10,610 bases of DNA from CAYYMD01 sp964472875 (GCA_964472875.1 CAYYMD010000071.1:1-10610); one strand, 5' to 3'; shown: positions 1-7,066, counted from the first letter of the stretch. Made by a program: numbers and translations. The notes: a model not told the origin generated them from the sequence alone.

Positions 1-46
1 TTATTATCCCCGCATTCACATGCGGGGCTTGCCGCGGCGGCGTTTT
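1..46. repeat. REP-like hairpin repeat, copy A
   Basis: The core is a perfect 8-bp stem, CCCCGCAT / ATGCGGGG, at 8-15 and 20-27 with loop TCAC. The first 29 bases are identical to 357-385, and similarity continues with a few mismatches to about base 46. A perfect stem conserved in two dispersed copies suggests a REP-type element or shared transcript-end structure. It begins at the window edge, so it may extend further left. Confidence 0.7.
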
Positions 47-48
47 GG

Positions 49-131
49 GCATTTGGGATTTGGTATTTGTTTCGCATTTTTGCCTTTCGTATTTTTCATA
101 TTCCGAAATCCGAAATCATAAATCCGAAATT
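49..131. repeat. AT-rich tract with CCGAAAT micro-repeats
   Basis: Between 101 and 130 the unit CCGAAAT occurs three times at uneven spacing. The left end (about 49-68, ATTTGGGATTTGG) is an imperfect reverse complement of that stretch, so the tract could fold into a long, mismatched AT-rich hairpin. It is low-complexity intergenic DNA with composition unlike the neighbouring genes. I see no function. Confidence 0.45.
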
Positions 132-315
132 AATTCCCTCCATACTTGGACGAAACAACACCTTTGCGCGCGCAAACCGCGCCCGGAGGGCGTATCCGCA
201 ATTCGTAACCCACGGCCGTGAGAATACATAAAAAATTTTATTTTTTCCCCGCCAATGTCGAATTTCCCCGCGCCACTGCGCGCGCAGATTTGTTAGACAC
301 GGCCGCGTTAGTAAG

Positions 316-344
316 CCCCCGCCGTCAAGCGGGGGATAGTTTTT
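316..344 (+). terminator. GC hairpin followed by short T-run
   Basis: CCCCCGC (316-322) pairs with GCGGGGG (329-335) around a 6-base loop, and ATAGTTTTT follows on the plus strand. This has the form of an intrinsic terminator, but no gene is seen to end just upstream. It resembles the flanking hairpins (8-27, 364-383) in its CCCCGC/GCGGGG arms and may simply be a third, diverged member of that family. Confidence 0.4.
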
Positions 345-356
345 CCATATTCAGCG

Positions 357-402
357 TTATTATCCCCGCATTCACATGCGGGGCTGGCCGTTGTGGCGTT
401 TT
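357..402. repeat. REP-like hairpin repeat, copy B
   Basis: This is the second copy of the element at window position 1. The same perfect stem (364-371 with 376-383, loop TCAC) and the same 29-base identical core recur. It lies about 36 bp past the stop codon of the minus-strand msr gene, so in that transcript it would form a stable 3' stem-loop, though without a strong U-tract. Confidence 0.7.
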
Positions 403-438
403 TAACCCCGCGTGCAATCCCGATGAATCGTGGCACAC

Positions 439-1950
439 TTACTTGTCGAAGCGTTTGACGCGGCCGTGGCATGCGCCGCGGCCGGAGTTCTTGCGGGCGT
501 AGTCCTGGTGGTACTTTTCCGCCGGCCAGAACGCCGAGGCCGGTTCGAGTTCCGTGGCCACGTCATAACCGTTCCGGCGGAGGGTCTCCATCAGCCGCTG
601 GGCGACCTGCTTCTGCTCGGCGTTGGTGTAGAACACGGCCGAGCGATACTGCGAGCCCACGTCCGGGCCCTGCCGGCCGCGCTGCGTGGGATCGTGAATC
701 TCGAAGAACGCCTTCGCCAGTTCCTCGTAACTCACCCGCTGCGGGTCGAACAGGACCTCCACCGCCTCGGCGTGGCCGGTCCGGCCGGAGCAGACCTGCT
801 TATAGGTCGGATTCTCCGTATGCCCGCCGGTGTAGCCGGACCGCGCCTCCACCACGCCGGGGACCTTATCGAAATAATCTTCCACGCCCCAGAAACACCC
901 GCCGGCGAATATCGCCCTTTGCAGCGGCCAGACCGACGCCGGAATGAACATCAGCGAGGCGGAGTTAACGCAGTGGCGGACGTTCTTTTCGGTGAGGCGC
1001 TCGCCGGTGAACACGTGGCCGAGGTGCCCATCGCAGTTTTCGCACAGTATTTCCGTCCGCCGCCCGTCGGCGTCCGTCTGCCGCCGCACAGCGCCGGGTA
1101 TCTCATCGTCGAAACTGGGCCAGCCGCAGCCGGATGAAAACTTGTCACGCCAGAAATACAGCAGCGCCCCGCACTGGCGGCAGGCGTACACGCCCGGTTC
1201 CCAGTGGTTCCAGTATCGGCCGGTGAACGGCCGCTCCGTGCCCTTGCGGCGGATGATGTGCGCCTCCTGCTCGTCGAGTTCGGGCATTTTGCCCGCCGTT
1301 GGGCCGGTGTAGCGCACGGGAACCTGAACCTCGCTGTAATTGTGCTCATCCGGCGTTTCGGGCGGGCTGTAGGCCAGCACGCGGGCCTCACCGTCGGCGA
1401 CCCACCGCTCGTTTTCCTCCAGCCATTTTTGCAGCCGCATTCTGGCCTCTTCGAAGCCCTCATCCGAATACGGCCCGCGGCGGGCGAGAGAGACGGCCAG
1501 TGTCAGCGGCGCCTCAGCCGTCTCGATACCGGATGTGTTGTCCTTATCGGGGCGATTATGCAGCAAAAACATTTTTGTCTCGTCGGTGGTGGTCCGCGGC
1601 GCCTCGGCGGGCGGATACCGCTTCACGCGCACCAGGTCGGGCATTGAAGGCCGGGGCCAGCCGGGCGGAATCGCGGCCGTGTCGGGAGGTTCGAACGCAG
1701 CCGCCTGCTTGGCGCGCTTTAGCGCCTCTTGGAGTATCTCGTCGCGTTTTTTGCCTTTGGCTTTCTGCGCCTCGGCCATTGCCTCTGTGAGGATGGCCGC
1801 GGCGTCCGATTCACCCGACGCCGAGGCCAGCGCCTCGCGGACCCGCTGGTATGGATTCGAGTTCATACGCGTTCTGCTCCCTGCCGTGTAGGCGGTGTAA
1901 ATTATCGCCGCTAAAAATAGGGGAACTGTTATGTAAATCAAATTTTTCAT
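439..1950 (-). CDS. msrBA: Exported MsrB-MsrA fusion with SOUL-like N-domain
   Basis: This 503-residue bifunctional enzyme reduces both epimers of methionine sulfoxide. Residues 2-23 form a hydrophobic signal or anchor segment without a lipobox Cys, so it probably acts outside the cytoplasm. An Ala-rich charged helix (about 30-85) follows. Residues about 105-216 look like a SOUL/heme-binding-type domain, with a YPP start and the block AYSPPETPDEHNYSEVQVPV near the end. MsrB (about 235-338) has zinc cysteines C257/C260 and C303/C306, likely recycling C275 in GCGWPSF, and catalytic C327 in RHCVNSASL. MsrA (about 345-503) has catalytic C352 in GCFWG, H393, YHQDY (480-484) and a C-terminal C494 likely to resolve. 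The B-before-A order is a known fusion type. The start precedes the signal segment, with only a weak ribosome site. The Msr domains are certain; the SOUL assignment is from pattern only. Confidence 0.93.
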   Translation of the reverse strand: MKNLIYITVPLFLAAIIYTAYTAGSRTRMNSNPYQRVREALASASGESDAAAILTEAMAEAQKAKGKKRDEILQEALKRAKQAAAFEPPDTAAIPPGWPRPSMPDLVRVKRYPPAEAPRTTTDETKMFLLHNRPDKDNTSGIETAEAPLTLAVSLARRGPYSDEGFEEARMRLQKWLEENERWVADGEARVLAYSPPETPDEHNYSEVQVPVRYTGPTAGKMPELDEQEAHIIRRKGTERPFTGRYWNHWEPGVYACRQCGALLYFWRDKFSSGCGWPSFDDEIPGAVRRQTDADGRRTEILCENCDGHLGHVFTGERLTEKNVRHCVNSASLMFIPASVWPLQRAIFAGGCFWGVEDYFDKVPGVVEARSGYTGGHTENPTYKQVCSGRTGHAEAVEVLFDPQRVSYEELAKAFFEIHDPTQRGRQGPDVGSQYRSAVFYTNAEQKQVAQRLMETLRRNGYDVATELEPASAFWPAEKYHQDYARKNSGRGACHGRVKRFDK

Positions 1951-2037
1951 GGTTTATCCGGTCTTAACATTCCATTGTAGGCGCGGCAGCCGATAGTTTC
2001 GCGCCGGGATATTAATTCCGGAAAAACCCGGAGTTTC

Positions 2038-2046
2038 TGATATAAT
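2038..2046 (+). promoter_or_regulatory. Extended -10 promoter for the sensor kinase
   Basis: The string TGATATAAT matches the extended -10 consensus TGnTATAAT exactly. There is no good -35 hexamer upstream, as expected for this promoter class. Transcription would start near 2053, about 58 bases before the kinase ATG at 2111, which has a GGAG site (2100-2103) 7 bases upstream. The 160-bp gap also must hold the promoter of the divergent msr gene, for which I see no clear match. Confidence 0.5.
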
Positions 2047-2110
2047 AACAATACTGTGTTATCAAGTAAGGGCGCCGATTATTTGCAGCGGATACTGACG
2101 GAGCCGGGAA

Positions 2111-4192
2111 ATGGCCGACCATAGCGATTTGAATCTCCATAAAGGCGTACCGGCCGAAGCGGACGCATTACTGGAAAAGATAGTTCAACTACAGGAGTCC
2201 AACAAACGCCTGCGGCAGACGCTGCGAAAAGAGAAACGCCTATCGGAAAAGGGCAAAGGGGCCGCCTCCTCCACGGCCGAATACATCGCCGCCGACCTGG
2301 CCCGGACGGTTGACCAGCTTCAGCGGGAAGTCAGCGAACATACATCCACCACCAAGGAACTGGCTCATGCGGAGGCCGAGTTACGCGCCGAGCGCGAGCA
2401 GCTGAGACAGGCGATAAATCTTATCGACCAGTCTCACGACGCCGTCATAGTCAACGACGCCGAGGGAAAAATCGTCTTCTGGAACAAGGGCGCCGAGCGG
2501 ACTTTCGGCTACCGGCGGAGCGAGGCACTGGCCAAGACCAGCCACGAACTGCTCGACACCGAGTTCCCCCAGCCGCTGGTCAAAATAACCGCCGACCTCA
2601 TCCGCGACGGCCACTGGGACGGCGAACTGGTTCACAAGCGCAGCGACGGCGAACCCGTCACCGTCGAGAGCCGCTGGGTCATCCGCTACGACGAGGAGAA
2701 CCAACCGGCCGCCATACTCGAAATCGACCGCGACATAACCGAGCAGAAGCGCACCCGCCGGCAAATGCAGCAGACGGCCAACCTGCTGACCACGATGTTC
2801 AACGCCATTCACGTGTGCGTGGCGTACCTGGATACGGATTTCAACTTCATACGCGTCAACGCCGCCTACGCCGCCGCCGACGGGAAAAAACCCGAATTTT
2901 TCCCCGGCAAGAACCATTTCGACCTGTATCCCGATGAAGAAAACCGCGCCATCTTCCAGAAGGTGGTCGATACCGGCCGGCCGGTCACTTATCACGAAAA
3001 GCCGTTCGAATATCCTGCGGCCCCCGGCCGCGGGACGACTTACTGGGACTGGAACCTCCAGCCGGTCAAGGATGTCAATGGAAAGGTAACAGGCGTGGTG
3101 CTGTCTCTGCTGAACGTGACAGAGCGGGTCCGGGCCAGGGATAAAATTCAGGCCGAGCGAAACCGCATATACACGCTGTTGAACATACTGCCCGGCCACG
3201 TGATTATGATAGACCCCGAACAGTATCGGATTGTTTACGCCAATCACGCGTTCCTGGAGGCCTTCTCGGCCGCGGACACGGGTCCATGCTATAAAATCCA
3301 GTACGACCGCAACACGCCCTGCGAACACTGCCGGCTAAGGGAGGTCGTCGAGACCGGGCGGGACCAGCAGTGGCAGGACACCTACGCCAACGGCAGGACC
3401 TACCGCCGGTGGGCTTATCCGTTCACCGAGGCCGACGGGCGGACGCTCATGCTCGAGTTGGGCATAGACATAACCGAACAGCGGCGCCTGGAGCGGCTGG
3501 TTAACACCGCCGGCGACACCGAACGCCGCCGACTTGGCCGGGACCTGCACGACACGCTGGGACAGACGCTGACGGGAATGAAATTCATGCTGGAGAACCT
3601 CTCCCGCAAGCACGTGCAAGAATTTCCCGAGGACGCCGCCACCATCGAGCAGATTACCGGCACGATAGGCCGCTGCATCGAGCAGGTTCGCGGAATCGCA
3701 CGCGGGCTGGACCCGGTGGGCCTGGAGGCCGACGGGCTTTCCAGCGCCCTGGGCGAACTGGCCAGGTATACCGAGCGGACCTTCGGCATATCGTGTCGGC
3801 TGGAGGTTGATGAAGACACGGCCGCGCCCCACTGGGCCGTCACCAACATTTACCGCATAGCACAGGAGGCGCTAAACAACGCCGCAAAGCACGCCGAGGC
3901 GAAAAATATTACAATTGCATTCACAGACACCGACGAAAATGTGATACTGAAGATAAGCGACGACGGAAAAGGCATATCCACCCGGACCGAACAGTCCGAG
4001 GGGATGGGCCTGCGGATAATGAAATACCGGGCGGACGCGGCCGGCGGGTCGCTGGCCGTGGAATCCGAACCGGACAACGGCACGAGCGTAATCTGTCGAA
4101 TACCGAAGAAAGACCGTCTGCACCAGGGAAATTATGAGTCGCAAGAAAAAGAAACAGAAGCCGCCGGAAAAGGCCAGGATACTTCTGGTTGA
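2111..4192 (+). CDS. Soluble three-PAS sensor histidine kinase, NarL-partner type
   Basis: This 693-residue kinase has no membrane segment, so it should sense a cytoplasmic signal. Heptad-like helices lie at about 18-45 and 60-105. Three PAS domains follow: about 100-212 (ends DRDITEQ), 220-340 (with HFDLYPDEEN and YWDWNL) and 350-457 (ends GIDITEQ). The third contains C393, C404 and C407, a possible metal or redox site. The dimerisation region is of the HisKA_3 type: ERRRLGRDLHDTLGQ puts the phosphoacceptor at H480. The ATPase domain shows the N-box around N589/N590, DDGKG at 617-621 and GMGL at 631-634. Its C-terminus overlaps the response regulator gene by 59 bp, so the two are surely partners and probably translationally coupled. 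The ligand is unknown; the oxygen-defence genes nearby make O2 or redox sensing an inference only. Confidence 0.95.
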   Translation: MADHSDLNLHKGVPAEADALLEKIVQLQESNKRLRQTLRKEKRLSEKGKGAASSTAEYIAADLARTVDQLQREVSEHTSTTKELAHAEAELRAEREQLRQAINLIDQSHDAVIVNDAEGKIVFWNKGAERTFGYRRSEALAKTSHELLDTEFPQPLVKITADLIRDGHWDGELVHKRSDGEPVTVESRWVIRYDEENQPAAILEIDRDITEQKRTRRQMQQTANLLTTMFNAIHVCVAYLDTDFNFIRVNAAYAAADGKKPEFFPGKNHFDLYPDEENRAIFQKVVDTGRPVTYHEKPFEYPAAPGRGTTYWDWNLQPVKDVNGKVTGVVLSLLNVTERVRARDKIQAERNRIYTLLNILPGHVIMIDPEQYRIVYANHAFLEAFSAADTGPCYKIQYDRNTPCEHCRLREVVETGRDQQWQDTYANGRTYRRWAYPFTEADGRTLMLELGIDITEQRRLERLVNTAGDTERRRLGRDLHDTLGQTLTGMKFMLENLSRKHVQEFPEDAATIEQITGTIGRCIEQVRGIARGLDPVGLEADGLSSALGELARYTERTFGISCRLEVDEDTAAPHWAVTNIYRIAQEALNNAAKHAEAKNITIAFTDTDENVILKISDDGKGISTRTEQSEGMGLRIMKYRADAAGGSLAVESEPDNGTSVICRIPKKDRLHQGNYESQEKETEAAGKGQDTSG

Positions 4193-4808
4193 CGACCACC
4201 CGCTGGTGCGGCAGGGCCTGGCCACGGCACTGAACAACGAGGCGGACATGGAAGTGTGCGGCCAGGCCGAGGACGTCCGCGGCGCGCTGGCGCAGGTTAA
4301 GGAAACCTCGCCGCACCTGGCCGTGGTGGACCTGATGCTCAAGGACAGCAGCGGGCTTGAACTTATCAAGGACATGCAGGTGCGGTTTCCCGACGTTGCG
4401 ATACTGGTGCTGTCCATGCGGGATGAGGGTTTCTACGCCGAGCGTGTGCTTCGCGCCGGCGCGCACGGATATATCACCAAGGAGGAAGGACCGGCCAAGG
4501 TTATCGAGGGCATCCGAAAGGTTCTCGGCGGCGACGTTTACATCAGCGAGAAGATGGCGTCGAAGGTTATGAACAAACTCGTGGCCGGCCGCGGCCGTTC
4601 GGCCTCTTCGGGCGTAGAGGACCTGACCGACCGGGAACTGGAGATTTTCGAACTCATCGGCGAGGGGCTGACCACGCGCGAAATAGCCGCCCAACTTCAC
4701 GTCAGTTCCAAGACAATCGACTCACACCGCGAACACATCAAGGAAAAACTCGGCATCGACAGCGCAAACGACCTGCTCAAATACGCCATAAGATGGTCAA
4801 AAACCTGA
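4134..4808 (+). CDS. NarL/FixJ-family response regulator
   Basis: This 224-residue DNA-binding regulator is phosphorylated by the overlapping kinase. The receiver domain (about 14-130) has the acidic pair D20/D21, phosphoacceptor D66 in VVDLML, S94 and K116. A LuxR-type helix-turn-helix follows at about 162-222, with LTDRELEIFELIGEGLT and IAAQLHVSSKTIDSHREHI. The start at 4134 has AGGGA (4125-4129) 4 bases upstream and leaves a short lysine-rich N-terminal tail (RKKKKQK) before the domain. Starting inside the kinase gene in another frame implies coupled translation. No target site can be identified from the window; the divergent msr promoter and the downstream cluster are reasonable candidates. 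Confidence 0.95.
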   Translation: MSRKKKKQKPPEKARILLVDDHPLVRQGLATALNNEADMEVCGQAEDVRGALAQVKETSPHLAVVDLMLKDSSGLELIKDMQVRFPDVAILVLSMRDEGFYAERVLRAGAHGYITKEEGPAKVIEGIRKVLGGDVYISEKMASKVMNKLVAGRGRSASSGVEDLTDRELEIFELIGEGLTTREIAAQLHVSSKTIDSHREHIKEKLGIDSANDLLKYAIRWSKT

Positions 4809-4824
4809 AATAATTCCAAAAACA

Positions 4825-4861
4825 CCCCGAAATACGAAGTTTTTCAGGGCGTCTGTCGGGG
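4825..4861. terminator. Stem-loop after the two-component pair
   Basis: CCCCGA (4825-4830) pairs with TCGGGG (4856-4861), and inside it ACG (4834-4836) can pair with CGT (4850-4852) across a symmetric 3x3 internal loop. It lies 16 bases past the regulator stop codon. On the plus strand an A-run follows, not a T-run, so it is not a classic plus-strand intrinsic terminator. It may protect the 3' end of the transcript. The rest of the gap to 5079 is AT-rich and I find no convincing promoter in it. Confidence 0.35.
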
Positions 4862-5079
4862 AAAAATCGCGAATTTTGCAATTTTGTTAGTGCCTGCATT
4901 TCATAGATTTACACGCCATATATAGGTGATTTTCCCATATCGGATACTAATTTTACCCCCATAAAAACCGGTTTGCGCCCCGATTGAAAGGCATTTGCGA
5001 ATAACCACAATTAATACGCACATGACGATTGAAAAAATAAATTTGACGACCGAAGCAGACAGATGAAAGGAGCATTGAG

Positions 5080-5307
5080 ATGAAAATTGCGGTGAAGATA
5101 GCAGGACGCTACGGGGAAGGATACAGGGCATGGTGCCCGGCGCTTCCGGGATGCAGCGTGTTCGCAAATTCCCAGAGCGAGGTCCGCGAAAGAATCCGCC
5201 GGGCCGTGAACGGATACCTGGACCACCTGGACGAAACTCTGCCGAGGGAACTCGGCAAAATGGCGAAGGCCAGGTACACGCACGCCCGCAAAGGATCGCA
5301 CAATTAG
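5080..5307 (+). CDS. Small solitary HicB-like (UPF0150) protein
   Basis: This 75-residue protein has the HicB-type pattern: an N-terminal strand, then GYRAWCPALPGCSVFANSQ (residues 14-32), where Y-A-x-P-x-LPGC is the hallmark, then a helix with EVRERIRRAVNGYLDHL. The family adopts a partial RNase H-like fold and often acts as the antitoxin of the HicA mRNA interferase. No HicA-like gene (about 60 residues with GSH and a G-x-R patch) lies next to it, and there is no added DNA-binding domain. It may be an orphan antitoxin or a regulator with another role. AAAGGAG (5066-5072) lies 7 bases before the ATG, a strong ribosome site. The sigma factor gene follows 74 bp later. Confidence 0.75.
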   Translation: MKIAVKIAGRYGEGYRAWCPALPGCSVFANSQSEVRERIRRAVNGYLDHLDETLPRELGKMAKARYTHARKGSHN

Positions 5308-5381
5308 TTTTGTTTCCCGTCGCGCATTTTGAACGGGTTGAGTTTCTATAACGGAATCTGATTACGGAAAGGAAGGACGAT

Positions 5382-6323
5382 ATGGCTTCAAGGACGAAAA
5401 CGGCAAAACGCAACGGCAAACAAAAAGGCAAAGTTTCAATAGGCCACGGAGAATTCATCCGCACGTGCCTGGGAAACCTGGACCCGGCCGAGATTAACTA
5501 CATCCCGCACAATCGTTTCAGGTCGAGAAAAATCGAGTCCGAATTGTGGGGCGATTCCCAACCGGAAATCGAAGTGCCCAGGTACTCGCTGTTTCCCCAC
5601 GAGCGGCAGCAACCCAAAACCAGGAACAAAAAAAGACCGCGGTCGCTCTCGTCCCACGAGGAAGAGACGCTGTTCCTGCGGTACAACTACGCCAAGTACC
5701 GCCTGCAGAAACTGCTGAAGCGCACGGGGCGCGGCGACGGCCAAAAGCATGCCGATAAACTCATCACGTGGCGCGACCGCGCGCAGCAGGCCCACCGCAA
5801 AATCGTGCACGCCAACCTGCCGCTGGTGCCGGCAATGGCCAAGCGGAAGATAAACGACGGCGTGGAGTTTTCCGAGAAGGTCTCGGAAGGATACATGGCC
5901 GTGCTGCGGAGCGTGGAGCACTTCGACATTTCGCGCGGATACAAGTTCTCCACCTACGCCTGCCGGGCGATACTGGCGTGCTTTCAGCGGATGGCCTCCA
6001 AGGCCCAGACCTACCGCAAGCACGTGCCCTCGCGCTACGAGCCGGAATTCGAGCGCGACGACTACGGTCAGCGCCGCCACGACGAGCAGCGGTCGTTCGC
6101 CATCGAGGCCGTTCAGCGCGTGCTGGAGAAGAACCTGGCCGGGCTGAACAAGGCCGAGTTCAAGGTCATATGCCAGCGTTTCCCGTTGTCGGAAGACAAA
6201 AAGCCCCGCCCGCTGTGCGAGATAGGCCGGCGGATGCGGCTGTCGACCGAGCGGATACGGCAGATAGAGAAGTCCTCGCTGAAGAAGATTCACGAGGCGG
6301 TCGAGGACTACCTGGCCGCGTAG
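5382..6323 (+). CDS. Sigma-70 family RNA polymerase sigma factor
   Basis: This 313-residue sigma factor has a long basic N-terminus (1-90) of no recognisable domain. A region 1.2-like helix follows (about 90-113, SSHEEETLFLRYNYAKYRLQ). Region 2 is at about 140-207: HANLPLVPAMAKRK, then FSEKVSEGYMAVLRSVEHFD, then GYKFSTYACRAILACFQRMA. A region 4 helix-turn-helix is at about 243-312, ending STERIRQIEKSSLKKIHEAV. Region 3 is reduced to a short linker (about 208-240), so this is not a housekeeping sigma. Region 2.4 lacks the usual tryptophan-rich WWIRQ motif, which suggests unusual -10 recognition. GGAAAGGAAGGA at 5366-5377 serves the start. The superoxide reductase gene follows 56 bp later. I infer a specialised, possibly stress-linked sigma. 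Confidence 0.9.
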   Translation: MASRTKTAKRNGKQKGKVSIGHGEFIRTCLGNLDPAEINYIPHNRFRSRKIESELWGDSQPEIEVPRYSLFPHERQQPKTRNKKRPRSLSSHEEETLFLRYNYAKYRLQKLLKRTGRGDGQKHADKLITWRDRAQQAHRKIVHANLPLVPAMAKRKINDGVEFSEKVSEGYMAVLRSVEHFDISRGYKFSTYACRAILACFQRMASKAQTYRKHVPSRYEPEFERDDYGQRRHDEQRSFAIEAVQRVLEKNLAGLNKAEFKVICQRFPLSEDKKPRPLCEIGRRMRLSTERIRQIEKSSLKKIHEAVEDYLAA

Positions 6324-6379
6324 AGAACGAGACGTTTGTTTTTGATTTTTGGAAATCTGAGTAATATAAGGAGAAAGCA

Positions 6380-6766
6380 ATGAACGCAGCACAGGGTGAA
6401 GGAAATAATCTCTACGTAGGAGTCAACGAACCTGCCGACATGAACAATCTTTCCGATCTGGAAAAGAAGCACGTGCCGGTGGTCGATGCGCCCGATTCGG
6501 TGAAGGTCGGCGAGTGCTTCGAGGTTACGGTGGAGGTCGGCAAACTGCTGGCCCACCCGAACGAGCACCAGCACTTTATCCAGTTCGTGGATGTTTACGC
6601 CGACGAGACTTTCCTGGCGCGGGCGGATTTTTCTTCCGTCAAGGCATGCCCGAAGGTTACATTTTGCCTCGGGCTGGAAGGCCCGGCCGAGGAACTGCGC
6701 GTCTACGAGCACTGCAACATGCACGGGACGTGGCTGACGCGCAAAGACATAAAGGTTCAGCAGTAA
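6380..6766 (+). CDS. sor: Class II superoxide reductase (neelaredoxin type)
   Basis: This enzyme reduces superoxide to hydrogen peroxide in the cytoplasm without making O2, as is typical of anaerobes. The 128 residues show all iron ligands of the square-pyramidal His4-Cys centre: H31 in KKHVPVV, H59 and H65 in HPNEHQH, and C112 plus H115 in CNMHGTW. The H59-H65 and C112-H115 spacings match the family. K30 is the active-site lysine. The glutamate usually just before it is shifted: the order is E28-K29-K30-H31. There is no N-terminal desulforedoxin domain, hence class II, but the protein is a little longer at the N-terminus (about 25 residues) than the shortest homologues. AAGGAG (6368-6373) is 6 bases from the ATG. 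A ferredoxin gene follows 66 bp downstream and could supply electrons. Confidence 0.95.
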   Translation: MNAAQGEGNNLYVGVNEPADMNNLSDLEKKHVPVVDAPDSVKVGECFEVTVEVGKLLAHPNEHQHFIQFVDVYADETFLARADFSSVKACPKVTFCLGLEGPAEELRVYEHCNMHGTWLTRKDIKVQQ

Positions 6767-6832
6767 CGCGCCGCAGCGGACGGGCTGCCGGCGGATTCGC
6801 CGCATGGGATAAGTTGAACAAGGAGAGAACGC

Positions 6833-7021
6833 ATGAAAGCTACAGTGAACGAAGACTGCATCGGATGCGAACTGTGCGTGGAAACCTGCCCAGAGGTTTT
6901 CGAGATGAGCGATGAAGGCCTGGCCGAGGCCAAGGTGGACACGGTCCCCGAAGAGGCCGAGGACACCTGTCGCGAAGCGGCCGAGGCCTGCCCCGTCGAC
7001 GCCATCGAATTAGAAGAATAA
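6833..7021 (+). CDS. Small [4Fe-4S] ferredoxin
   Basis: This 62-residue acidic electron carrier has C9-x2-C12-x2-C15 and distal C53 (in ACPVDAIE) as ligands of one [4Fe-4S] cluster. C19 and C46 fall where single-cluster ferredoxins of the Desulfovibrio and Thermotoga type form a structural disulfide. The second CxxCxxC motif is missing, so it is not a 2[4Fe-4S] clostridial type. AAGGAG (6820-6825) is 7 bases before the ATG. Its place between the superoxide reductase and hemerythrin genes suggests it is the electron donor to superoxide reductase, a role more often filled by rubredoxin. That role is inferred from position only. A small stem-loop (CGGCG/CGCCG, 6789-6802) lies in the gap before it. 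Confidence 0.95.
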   Translation: MKATVNEDCIGCELCVETCPEVFEMSDEGLAEAKVDTVPEEAEDTCREAAEACPVDAIELEE

Positions 7022-7037
7022 CCAAAAACAGGTCAGA

Positions 7038-7053
7038 CCCCGTTTTTACGGGG
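7038..7053 (+). promoter_or_regulatory. Stem-loop abutting the hemerythrin ribosome site
   Basis: CCCCGT (7038-7043) pairs perfectly with ACGGGG (7048-7053) around loop TTTT. The stem ends directly against AAAGGA (7054-7059), the ribosome site 7 bases before the ATG at 7067. Just upstream and overlapping, GGTCAGACC (7031-7039) is a second small palindrome. The arrangement could limit transcription read-through or modulate translation, or it may be a short repeat insertion between the two genes. Confidence 0.4.
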
Positions 7054-7066
7054 AAAGGACTGTTAC

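Larger units (their letters stand above)
1..438. other. Gene-free region with hairpin repeats
   Basis: I find no convincing gene here. The one sizeable open frame (218-502, plus) resembles no protein family and crosses the repeat hairpins. The region holds three GC-rich hairpins (8-27, 316-335, 364-383) and an AT-rich tract with short repeats (about 49-131). Lying downstream of the minus-strand msr gene, it could supply that gene's 3' end and mRNA-stabilising structures, but no hairpin is followed by a good T-run on the minus strand. Confidence 0.6.

Noticed and set aside
1..402. CRISPR array
   Set aside because: There are only two near-identical repeats 356 bp apart with no regular spacers and no cas genes.
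218..502. 94-residue plus-strand open frame in the left intergenic region
   Set aside because: It crosses a hairpin repeat and the end of msrBA, has no good ribosome site and resembles no family.
2381..3328. 315-residue minus-strand open frame opposite the kinase
   Set aside because: It is a shadow of the PAS domains, with no family resemblance and no ribosome site context.
5436..6392. 318-residue minus-strand open frame opposite the sigma factor
   Set aside because: The sigma regions on the plus strand are unmistakable; the antisense product shows no domain.
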